Assembly (NCBI GenBank): GCA_016882585.1
Contig: VGPP01000080.1
Span: 1-7,305 of the forward strand
Reading direction: 5' to 3'
DNA from: Cyanobacteria bacterium M_surface_7_m2_037
Lineage (GTDB): Bacteria > Cyanobacteriota > Cyanobacteriia > PCC-6307 > Cyanobiaceae
DNA: 7,305 nt
Shown here: positions 1-5,378 of the stretch, piece by piece
How the letters are laid out: every line of letters begins with the position of its first letter
How positions within the stretch are numbered: position 1 is the first letter of the stretch
Position numbers and translations under genes: made by a program
Notes under the pieces: model-generated
Databases searched by the model: none
Seen by the model: the letters and a program-made list of their open reading frames with translations, nothing else
What the model was told of the DNA's origin: nothing

Positions 1-249
1 AACTTCCTCGACAACCAGCTGCCCGCTGGTGTGTTCCGCGCTAAGGGCATCCTCTGGTTCAACGAAAGCGACAAGCGCCACGTGTTCCACCTGGCCGGCA
101 AACGCTTCTCGATCGACGACAGCGAATGGGGCTCAGCCGCCGAGCGCAAAAACCAGCTGGTGCTGATCGGTAAAAACCTCGACCATCCCCAGCTGCGCAA
201 GCAGCTCCAGGCCTGCGTGGCCAAGGATGCAGGCAAAAGCTTCGCCTGA
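1..249 (+). CDS. CobW/COG0523 family GTP-binding protein, C-terminal fragment
   Basis: The reading frame is open from the first base and ends at TGA 247-249, so only the last 82 residues of a longer protein are present. They match the CobW C-terminal domain: 'AKGILWF' begins a strand, followed by 'FHLAGKRFSIDD', a Trp-containing turn, 'NQLVLIGKNLD' and a final helix with 'LRKQLQACV'. The GTPase domain with the P-loop and the CXCC metal motif would lie upstream, outside the window. COG0523 GTPases deliver metals (cobalt for cobalamin synthesis, zinc or others in different subgroups), and this fragment cannot tell which. The next gene downstream is hupE behind a B12 riboswitch, which makes a cobalt role attractive but does not prove it. 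An internal GTG at 31 is in frame but lies inside the conserved domain and is not a start. Confidence 0.88.
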   Translation, partial: NFLDNQLPAGVFRAKGILWFNESDKRHVFHLAGKRFSIDDSEWGSAAERKNQLVLIGKNLDHPQLRKQLQACVAKDAGKSFA

Positions 250-263
250 AGCGATACTGCAGA

Positions 264-391
264 GAGCGGTTCTCCGGGTACAGCCCGGGGAGGCAACGAG
301 GAAAGACCGGTGGAAGGCCTCTGCCCCACTCCGGCACTGTCCCGCAGCTGTGATGAAGCCGGCTCCTGCCTGCTTCTCAGTCAGAACGCTC
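264..391 (+). ncRNA. Cobalamin (B12) riboswitch, compact type, leader of hupE
   Basis: A structured leader fills the gap between the cobW stop and hupE. The closing stem pairs 264-268 GAGCG with 387-391 CGCTC and 270-273 TTCT with 383-386 AGAA, with a single bulged G at 269. Inside are a hairpin 274-278/284-288 (CCGGG/CCCGG), a CCGGTG element at 307-312 that can pair with CCGG 331-334, the conserved core 'GTCCCGCAGCTGTGA' at 339-353 (family consensus about CCCGCAACTGTGA), and a B12-box-like end 'AGCCGGCTCCTGCC' at 357-370. The core runs almost directly into the B12 box, without the long peripheral arm, so this is a short variant. Binding of cobalamin would be expected to lower hupE expression. 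The 54 nt to the hupE ATG contain CCGG repeats at 423-426 and 433-436 that can pair, but no T-run, so control is more likely at translation than by termination. The pairing was done by eye. Confidence 0.85.
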
Positions 392-445
392 GCCGCTCCT
401 GGATCCATTCACCCCCTCAGCACCGGCGCGGACCGGCCCTGCCCC

Positions 446-1021
446 ATGCCCACCAAGCTTTCCCGCTCCCTTCTGATCAGTAGCGCCGCCGGCTTCGGTC
501 TCAGCCTGCTGTCAGCCCTGCCCGCCGGCGCCCATGGCAGCGCTGATGCCGGTGTGATGGCCGGAGCCCTGCACCCGCTGCTGGGTCTCGATCACCTGCT
601 CCTGCTGGTGGGCGTGGGCCTGACGGCTGCGCGCTTCGGCCCTCTGCTGCTGGGCTTTGCCCTCGGTGGCGCCGTGCTGGGCAGCGTGTTCGGCAGCTTC
701 GGTGGTGAGCTTCCAGCGGCAGAAGTGCTGGCAGCCCTGGCCGTGAGTGCCGTGGGCGCAGCGCTGCTGCTGAGCGACAAACTGCAGAAGCCCCTGCCCG
801 CTCTGGCCAGCGTGCTGGGTAGCGCCGTGGCGGTGCACGCCATGCTCCACGGCCAGGAAGCCAGTGGCACCGCCAGCTGGTGGCTGGGTGCCCTGATGGC
901 ATCGGCCCTCAGCATCGGCCTGAGCTTCGCTGCAGGACGCCAGCTGAGCCAGCGCATGAACCAACTGGCGGCAGGCTTGCTGGTGCTGCTCGGTGGTGTT
1001 CTGGCATTCGCACCGCTGTAA
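446..1021 (+). CDS. hupE: HupE/UreJ family metal permease (probable cobalt/nickel uptake)
   Basis: The protein has 191 residues, the usual size for HupE. A signal-peptide-like N-terminus (hydrophobic residues 8-27, 'LPAGAHG') is followed by the family signature 'HPLLGLDHLLLLVGVGL', in which the His and Asp residues are thought to bind the metal. A second His-containing segment, 'AVHAMLHGQEA', follows further on, and the protein has about six hydrophobic segments in all, so it is an inner-membrane protein. HupE/UreJ proteins carry nickel or cobalt. The B12 riboswitch in the leader points to cobalt, because cobalamin repression of a transporter usually concerns cobalt or cobamide supply. The ATG at 446 is chosen because it gives the exported N-terminus; the frame stays open further up to 227, but that part lies in the riboswitch. 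There is no clear Shine-Dalgarno sequence. Metal specificity is inferred. Confidence 0.9.
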   Translation: MPTKLSRSLLISSAAGFGLSLLSALPAGAHGSADAGVMAGALHPLLGLDHLLLLVGVGLTAARFGPLLLGFALGGAVLGSVFGSFGGELPAAEVLAALAVSAVGAALLLSDKLQKPLPALASVLGSAVAVHAMLHGQEASGTASWWLGALMASALSIGLSFAAGRQLSQRMNQLAAGLLVLLGGVLAFAPL

Positions 1022-1041
1022 CGGCAACGATTGCAACACCA

Positions 1042-1085
1042 GCGCTGGACGATCCCGCTAGCGTGCGGGCAATCGCGTCCAGCGC
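1042..1085 (+). other. Strong hairpin just downstream of hupE
   Basis: A perfect 10-bp stem pairs GCGCTGGACG (1042-1051) with CGTCCAGCGC (1076-1085). An inner stem pairs CCCGC (1054-1058) with GCGGG (1065-1069) around a 6-nt loop, with two A-T pairs and small bulges between. It starts 20 nt after the hupE stop. No T-tract follows (next bases CTTGGCCGAT), so it is not a canonical intrinsic terminator. It could act as a 3' stabiliser, a T-less terminator or a control element for the small ORF, whose GTG (1063-1065) lies at the hairpin tip. Confidence 0.6.
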
Positions 1086-1233
1086 CTTGGCCGATCTGCT
1101 CCTGCTCACTGCCGTGATCACCCTGGCCGGCGTGATCGCCTGGCTAGCGGCTGACTCCGACGACGACAATGGTGGCGGCGGTTTGATGCAGCCCGTGCTG
1201 GTGCCGGTGCGCTCAAACCGTTACCGGGGCTGA
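1063..1233 (+). CDS. Possible small single-TM membrane protein
   Basis: An ORF of 56 residues from GTG 1063, or 48 from TTG 1087, follows hupE. It has one clear hydrophobic segment, 'LADLLLLTAVITLAGVIAWLA', then an acidic and glycine-rich stretch 'DSDDDNGGGG', then a 'LMQPVLVPVRSNRYRG' tail. The arrangement of membrane helix, acidic linker and short proline-containing end looks like a real small protein rather than a random frame, and I have a weak memory of similar short proteins in picocyanobacteria. I cannot assign a function. The start is uncertain: there is no ATG in the plausible region, no ribosome binding site, and the GTG is inside a strong hairpin. The last 21 nt overlap the 3' end of the convergent Fur-family gene. 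It may share the hupE transcript, in which case B12 would control it too. Confidence 0.5.
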   Translation: MRAIASSALADLLLLTAVITLAGVIAWLAADSDDDNGGGGLMQPVLVPVRSNRYRG

Positions 1234-1695
1234 TTCCGCAGCTGAGCATCGCGGACAGAGCGCCCGCACATTCAGCACACACTCCAGCAGGCGGAACCCG
1301 TGCAGGCCCGCCGCCTGCTCGCCAGCCGAGAGCACCGCTTCGCTCTCAAACTCTTCAGTGTGGCCGCAGCGCACACACACCAGGTGGTGGTGGTCGCGGT
1401 GATCATCATCGCTGGCGAGCTCGAAGCGGCGGCCGCCTTCTGGCAATTCGAGCTCCCGCAGCAGTTCCATCGAACTGAGCAAGCGCAGGGTGCGGTACAC
1501 CGTGGCCAGGGAAACCCGCTCCTCGGCCCGCAGCAGCCGCTGGTGCACCTCCTCGGCGCTGAGATGGGTGCCTTCACCCAAGCGCTCAAACAGAGCCAAC
1601 ACGCGCTGACGCTGCGGCGTGAGCCGCTGACCGCGGCCATGCAGGCTGCTGCGCAGCGCCTCAGCGGGAAGATCGGGCGCCGGGACGGCAGGCAT
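1213..1695 (-). CDS. Fur-family metal-responsive transcriptional regulator (FurA-like)
   Basis: A 160-residue cytoplasmic DNA-binding repressor. Residues about 12-85 form the winged-helix domain ('RLTPQRQRVLALF', then recognition helix 'VSLATVYRTLRLL' at 61-73, then 'LRELELPEGGRRFEL'). The dimerisation and metal domain has 'DHHHLVCVRC' (His102-104, Cys107, Cys110), His132 and 'LCPRC' (Cys147, Cys150); the two CXXC pairs make the structural zinc site. The sequence resembles cyanobacterial FurA, including 'LRELEL.EG', more than the shorter cyanobacterial Zur (FurB) or PerR (FurC) types. However, Zur function cannot be excluded, since a CobW gene is near and picocyanobacterial Zur sequences may differ, so I give no symbol. 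The ATG at 1695 leaves 22 nt after the upstream gene; an earlier in-frame start at 1776 would overlap that gene and add residues with no family match. It is the last gene of a five-gene run. Confidence 0.93.
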   Translation of the reverse strand: MPAVPAPDLPAEALRSSLHGRGQRLTPQRQRVLALFERLGEGTHLSAEEVHQRLLRAEERVSLATVYRTLRLLSSMELLRELELPEGGRRFELASDDDHRDHHHLVCVRCGHTEEFESEAVLSAGEQAAGLHGFRLLECVLNVRALCPRCSAAESAPVTV

Positions 1696-1717
1696 CAGCG
1701 AACAGTCGGCGCTGTTC

Positions 1718-2695
1718 TCAACAGTAACGCCTGTTGCGAACTGCCGCCAGGTCAGCCCGGGCAGTGAGGGCCGCAACCAGATCCGCGAGGGTGCTCACCA
1801 GGCGGTAGCTGATCACCACCGCCAGCAAGGGCGCTTCCGGCACCACCGCTGCCAGGCGCACCAGCAGCACTGCTTCAAACACCCCAAGGCCGCCAGGCGC
1901 CCCCGGCACCACCAAACCGGCCGTCCAGGCCAGGGCAAAACCTGCCAGCCAGCCTCCCCAACCGATGGCGAAGGAGAGATCAAACGCCTGCACGCAGCAG
2001 GCAAACCCTGCAAAACGCAGCAGCACAAACACCAGCTCCGCCAGCAGGGGGGGCCAGGGATAGCCAGGCAAGGCAGCGGGCAATTCCTCAGGTGCAACCT
2101 CAAGCAGCCCCCGCGCCACCAGCTGGCTTGCCCGCTGTTGCTCCAGCCGCAGCATCAGCGGATTCAGCCAGCGCGGCAGCAACACCAACAGCGGCAGCAG
2201 GCACAACAGGCCCAAACCGGCCTGCCAGCCCCCAAACGGCACCAGCGCCAAGGCGGCTACGGCCGCCAGCAGCGGATCCAGCAACACCGCCACCAAAGCC
2301 TGGGGCGTGCGCAATGGAGGCTCCTGCACCGGCGACTCGGGGCTGGCCTGCGCCTGCAGCGCCCGCACCCGCGCCAGCAGATGCCACACACCGCCCGGCA
2401 AATACTTGCGCAGATTCGACACCAGAAAGAGCACCACCACCGCACTCCAGCGGGGCTGATGCCCAAGCCAGCGCAGCACCACGCCCCAGGCGGCCGCATT
2501 CGCCAGCAGGCTCACCAAACTGAAGCCCACACCCAGCAGCAACCAACACCAGCCCTGGGCATCCAGGCTCAGCTGCAGCAGCTGACGGCCGTGGCTCACC
2601 AGGGCCGCCAGCAGGAAACCGGCGCTGGCCAGTGTCACCCACAGGCGGGCTCCACCAGGCAGCGACAGCTCACGCCAACGGGGGATGTTGATCAT
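1718..2695 (-). CDS. UPF0104 / lysylphosphatidylglycerol synthase TM-region family membrane protein
   Basis: An integral membrane protein of 325 residues with about eight hydrophobic segments, for example 17-34, 50-76, 84-96, 133-152, 159-173, 216-235, 244-263 and 270-310. It carries the family's marks: 'NLRKYLPGGVWHLL' at 94-107 (usual form N.GKY.PG..W), 'PGAPGGLGVFEA' at 264-275 (usual PGG.G..E) and 'YRLVSTLAD' at 297-305. This is the membrane (flippase-like) half of MprF without the aminoacyl-transferase domain. Relatives are proposed to move lipids or lipid-linked molecules across the membrane; the substrate here is unknown. Its ATG overlaps the larC stop (ATGA at 2692-2695), so the two are probably translationally coupled. 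It ends 22 nt before the fur-family start. The family call is firm; the function is not. Confidence 0.87.
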   Translation of the reverse strand: MINIPRWRELSLPGGARLWVTLASAGFLLAALVSHGRQLLQLSLDAQGWCWLLLGVGFSLVSLLANAAAWGVVLRWLGHQPRWSAVVVLFLVSNLRKYLPGGVWHLLARVRALQAQASPESPVQEPPLRTPQALVAVLLDPLLAAVAALALVPFGGWQAGLGLLCLLPLLVLLPRWLNPLMLRLEQQRASQLVARGLLEVAPEELPAALPGYPWPPLLAELVFVLLRFAGFACCVQAFDLSFAIGWGGWLAGFALAWTAGLVVPGAPGGLGVFEAVLLVRLAAVVPEAPLLAVVISYRLVSTLADLVAALTARADLAAVRNRRYC

Positions 2696-3948
2696 GGACT
2701 GGGCTGGGGTGGAGCAACGCCTGGAGCCATCGCTGGCCCCTCGAGGCCATCGTCGTCGACCAACGCCAGCACCGCCCGCCGCAGCCGTTCCATCGCCATG
2801 GAGTGGCGCTGGGCCAGCTCCGCCAGATCATCGGCTTCGGGCTTGCAGAGCCAGCTGCCATCCGGGCGGCGGGAGCGCTTGATCCGCACCGGCCCCCAGG
2901 GGGTTTCCACCACGCTGAGCTCGCGCGGCAGCGACCAGCGCTGCAGCAGCTGCTCCCGCACCCCCAGGCTGCTGCCGTGGCGCCACCACACCTGGCGCAG
3001 GGCCAACGCTTGCTCGGGCCGTGCCAACACCGTGATCAAGCTGGCCGGGCGCCCTTTCTTCATCTGCAGCGCCTGGGCGAACACCTCCAACGCCCCGGCC
3101 TGGCGCAAGGCCTCCATCAAAAAGGCGAGGTCTTCTCCCGTTGCATCATCAATCTGAGCCTGTTGTTGCAGGAGCGTTTCCTGGTGCTCGCCGGAAGCAG
3201 GGGCCTGGGGCTGTGCCAGCACCAGGCGCAACAGGTTGGCGCGATCGAGCTGGCGCGTTCCCAGGCCCACCCCCACCGCTTGCGGCACCAGCGCGGGCGC
3301 CTGGCCGAAGCGATCCGCCAGGGCTGCCATCAGCGCCATGCCGGTGGGGGTGGTGAGCTCCGCCGGCGGAAACCCTTCGCTGCTGGCCAGCGGCAGCTGC
3401 CGCACCCGTGCCAGCTCCAGCACCGCCGGGGCCGGCAGGGGCAGTGGGCCGTGGGCGGTGGCCACGCGGCCATGGCCGGCTGGAGGTGGGGTGCAGATCA
3501 GCTCTGAAACCCCGAAATGGAGCAAGCCCGCGCACACACCCACCACATCCACCAGGGCATCCACGGCTCCCACTTCGTGGAAGTGCACCTGATCAACCCC
3601 CGTGCCATGCACCGCCGCCTCCGCCTCCGCCAGCAGGCTGAACACCGCCAGCACCCGTTGCTTCAGCAGAGGCTCCAGTGGGGCTTCAGCCAGCTGCACG
3701 CGCAGGTCTCCCCAGTGGCGATGGGGCGGTGAAGGCTCGGTGAGCTCCACCTGCAGCTGCAGGCCGCGGAAGCCGGCGCTGCGTGTGGTCTGAATATTGA
3801 GGCGGTAGGCATCGGCCAAGCCCAGGGCCGCCATCGGTTCGTGCACCGCTGAGGGCGGCAGGCCCAGATCCAGCAACGCCGCCAGCAGCATGTTGCCGGC
3901 GAGGCCGGTGGGGCAATCCACCAGAGCCAGCCGGGGCTGGGAGGGCAT
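2692..3948 (-). CDS. larC: LarC-type nickel pincer cofactor biosynthesis protein (DUF111)
   Basis: LarC inserts nickel, with use of CTP, into the pyridinium bis-thiocarboxylate nucleotide to make the nickel pincer cofactor of lactate racemase (LarA) and its relatives. This 418-residue cytoplasmic protein is full length and has both halves in one frame, unlike Lactiplantibacillus plantarum, where they are joined by a frameshift. Visible motifs are 'DCPTGLAGNM' (11-20; usual form DC.SG.SGDM, so the Asp before Met is Asn here), 'HFHEVGAVDALVD' (122-134), 'TTPTGMAL' (199-206), a weak 'QIDDATGED' (265-273; usual E.NIDD), 'QMKKGRPASLITVL' (295-308), 'ETPWGPVRIK' (348-357) and 'KPEADD' (369-374). 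The ATG at 3948 is chosen (TGATG with the upstream stop); a GTG at 3951 is directly adjacent and equally possible. No larA, larB or larE is in the window, so the user enzyme of the cofactor is unknown. Confidence 0.9.
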   Translation of the reverse strand: MPSQPRLALVDCPTGLAGNMLLAALLDLGLPPSAVHEPMAALGLADAYRLNIQTTRSAGFRGLQLQVELTEPSPPHRHWGDLRVQLAEAPLEPLLKQRVLAVFSLLAEAEAAVHGTGVDQVHFHEVGAVDALVDVVGVCAGLLHFGVSELICTPPPAGHGRVATAHGPLPLPAPAVLELARVRQLPLASSEGFPPAELTTPTGMALMAALADRFGQAPALVPQAVGVGLGTRQLDRANLLRLVLAQPQAPASGEHQETLLQQQAQIDDATGEDLAFLMEALRQAGALEVFAQALQMKKGRPASLITVLARPEQALALRQVWWRHGSSLGVREQLLQRWSLPRELSVVETPWGPVRIKRSRRPDGSWLCKPEADDLAELAQRHSMAMERLRRAVLALVDDDGLEGPAMAPGVAPPQPSP

Positions 3949-4604
3949 CACACCTGGCTCAGCAGGGTGTCGGCCTGCTGATCAAGGGCGCTGCGGCGTT
4001 GGCGCAGCCATTGCTCCACCTCGCGGCGGGCACGGCGCTGTTCCTGTTGCGCTGTAGCCACGTCGTAACCGGAGAGGCCCCAGAGGCGGCCCAGCAGGGC
4101 GCGGTCGTCGGCACCGCCGCGCGAACCGCCATACACCAGTTGTTCAGCGATCATCCCGGCCTGGAGCACACGGCTCCAACGGCGCAGATCCTCGAGGGGC
4201 AGCTTCGCGTGGGCCGGAGGTTCCAGCTGGGTGCTGCCATTGGCACTGAGGCCCTCCCGCAGGCAGGCCCGGCTGCCCACCAGCACCTGCTTTACCGGCA
4301 GGTTGTTGTCGGCCGCCACCAACACATGGCCGGCCTCGTGAATCGCAATGCGGCGCAGGCGGGCCGCACCGATCCCCGCCGGCAGAGCTTCAGCCAGCAG
4401 ATGGCCGCCCAGGCCACCGAATCGCGCCGCATCCACGGTGAGCGCCACCATGCCGCCACCAGCGGCGATGGCAATCAGCCAGGGCGATAGACCCAGCGGC
4501 GGACCGACAACGGCGAGCAGGGTGATGCCCGCCACGGCCGCACCGGCAGACAGGGCTGCTGTGGAGCCCTGATCGGAGCCTGGAAAACGCTCCGGTGCAG
4601 CCAT
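3948..4604 (-). CDS. Membrane-anchored FtsH/M41-like zinc peptidase without AAA domain
   Basis: A protein of 218 residues. Two hydrophobic segments near the N-terminus (about 17-36 and 41-58) anchor it in a membrane. They are followed by 'IAIHEAGHVLVAADNNLPVKQV', which has the zinc-metallopeptidase HEAGH motif at 89-93, and by 'AGMIAEQLVYGGSRGGADDRALL' (149-171), which resembles the FtsH segment that supplies the third zinc ligand (Asp166 or Asp167 here). A charged helical tail of about 30 residues closes the protein. FtsH itself is about 600 residues with an AAA ATPase between membrane part and peptidase; that ATPase is absent, so this is an M41-like domain alone. It may cleave unfolded or small membrane substrates without ATP, or need a partner. 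The start lies 2 nt after the upstream stop, and its own stop overlaps the larC start. The family call rests on motifs; activity is not shown. Confidence 0.8.
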   Translation of the reverse strand: MAAPERFPGSDQGSTAALSAGAAVAGITLLAVVGPPLGLSPWLIAIAAGGGMVALTVDAARFGGLGGHLLAEALPAGIGAARLRRIAIHEAGHVLVAADNNLPVKQVLVGSRACLREGLSANGSTQLEPPAHAKLPLEDLRRWSRVLQAGMIAEQLVYGGSRGGADDRALLGRLWGLSGYDVATAQQEQRRARREVEQWLRQRRSALDQQADTLLSQV

Positions 4605-4606
4605 GG

Positions 4607-5275
4607 TTAACGGCGCCCTTCGGAGCGACCACCCGGGCGACCACCGCGACCGGGGCCGCGCCCCTTACCGGCCCGCTGGGGCACCGGAGCAATCACCTCG
4701 TGCTGCTCGAGCTGCAGCTGTTGGCCGTGGCGGCGCAAATCCAGGGAAACGAAGTGCCGCAGGTGCTCAGGCGCGATCTCACCGCGCAGCTGCAATTTGA
4801 ACGGCGTTGGCCGGGAGCCATCGGCGCGGGGCTGCTGGCGGATCTTCACCACCAGATCGCCATCCTCGGGCCGGGTGTAGATCAGCTCGCCACGCACCGA
4901 GAAATAGCCATCGCCTTCGGGGAGGTCGTCGGTGGGGGCAGTACCGACGCCTGCATCAGCAGCGCTCTGGGTGGCGATCTCCGTGGCCGCCAAGGTGCTG
5001 GGCTCCCACACACCCACCAGCTGCAGGTGCAGCTTTTCAGGATCGCGGAAACGGGGATACGCCACCCACAGGTGGGGTTTGCTCAGATCGAGATGGCGAC
5101 GCATCAGGGTGAGCACGCGGCCGAGCACCACGGCTTCGATCTCGGTGCCGTCTTCCGCTTGCAGCGTGCCCCGGGTGAGCTGATCGGGGTCTTCGGGCAC
5201 ATAGGTCCCCCGCACCACACCGATGGCCCGGTACTGCATCGGTTCGGTGACCGGTGAAATGGGGTGCTGACGCAT
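4607..5275 (-). CDS. Conserved cyanobacterial protein of unknown function with Arg/Gly-rich tail
   Basis: A protein of 222 residues when read from ATG 5275. The first part, 'MQYRAIGVVRGTYVPEDPDQLTRG' at 13-36, with 'VVLGRVLTLMRRHLDL' and 'KPHLWVAYPR', is a pattern I recall from conserved cyanobacterial hypothetical proteins. A low-complexity Ala/Thr linker (about 95-115) follows, then 'GDGYFSVRGELIYT' and 'VVKIRQQPR' with a run of beta-strand-like segments. The end is strongly basic: 'GKGRGPGRGGRPGG' and more Arg/Gly. Such tails often bind RNA or other nucleic acid, but that is inference. There is no signal peptide or membrane segment. Earlier in-frame ATGs at 5311 and 5344 are possible; the frame remains open far upstream, but that part is Ser/Cys-rich noise lying opposite the TPR gene. 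It is the first gene of the minus-strand run, with the M41-like gene 2 nt behind it. Confidence 0.8.
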   Translation of the reverse strand: MRQHPISPVTEPMQYRAIGVVRGTYVPEDPDQLTRGTLQAEDGTEIEAVVLGRVLTLMRRHLDLSKPHLWVAYPRFRDPEKLHLQLVGVWEPSTLAATEIATQSAADAGVGTAPTDDLPEGDGYFSVRGELIYTRPEDGDLVVKIRQQPRADGSRPTPFKLQLRGEIAPEHLRHFVSLDLRRHGQQLQLEQHEVIAPVPQRAGKGRGPGRGGRPGGRSEGRR

Positions 5276-5378
5276 CGTGGCTGAAACCCTCTGGGCGCTC
5301 GTGGTGTCCATGGCCCGGCCGCCAATGTAACCAGCCCTTGCCATGGCCCCAGACTGAGGGCCATCCACGCGCTGCACC
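5276..5378. promoter_or_regulatory. Divergent intergenic region between the five-gene run and the TPR gene
   Basis: About 100 nt separate two genes that run apart, so the promoters of both must lie here or slightly inside the genes. I cannot name convincing -35/-10 boxes. One structure stands out: ATGGCCC (5343-5349) and GGGCCAT (5358-5364), a perfect 7-bp inverted repeat around 8 nt, 14 nt before the TPR gene ATG. It could be an operator or a leader hairpin. Confidence 0.5.

Noticed and set aside
227..445. Upstream in-frame extension of hupE (73 more residues)
   Set aside because: It runs through the riboswitch, has no family similarity, and would bury the signal peptide. ATG 446 gives the normal HupE start and length.
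1042..1085. Calling the hairpin after hupE an intrinsic terminator
   Set aside because: No T-run follows the stem, so I list it only as a hairpin of unknown role.
1381..1412. Apparent GTG/ATC triplet repeat
   Set aside because: On the minus strand it encodes the His/Asp-rich metal-binding stretch of the Fur-family protein, so it is explained by coding.
1696..1776. Longer N-terminus for the Fur-family gene (start 1776)
   Set aside because: It would overlap the 3' end of the UPF0104 gene and add 27 residues with no resemblance to Fur. ATG 1695 fits the family.
2092..3507. Several long plus-strand open frames rich in Gln, His, Pro and Ala
   Set aside because: They lie opposite the UPF0104 and larC genes, have low-complexity composition and no domain. 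They are antisense shadows.
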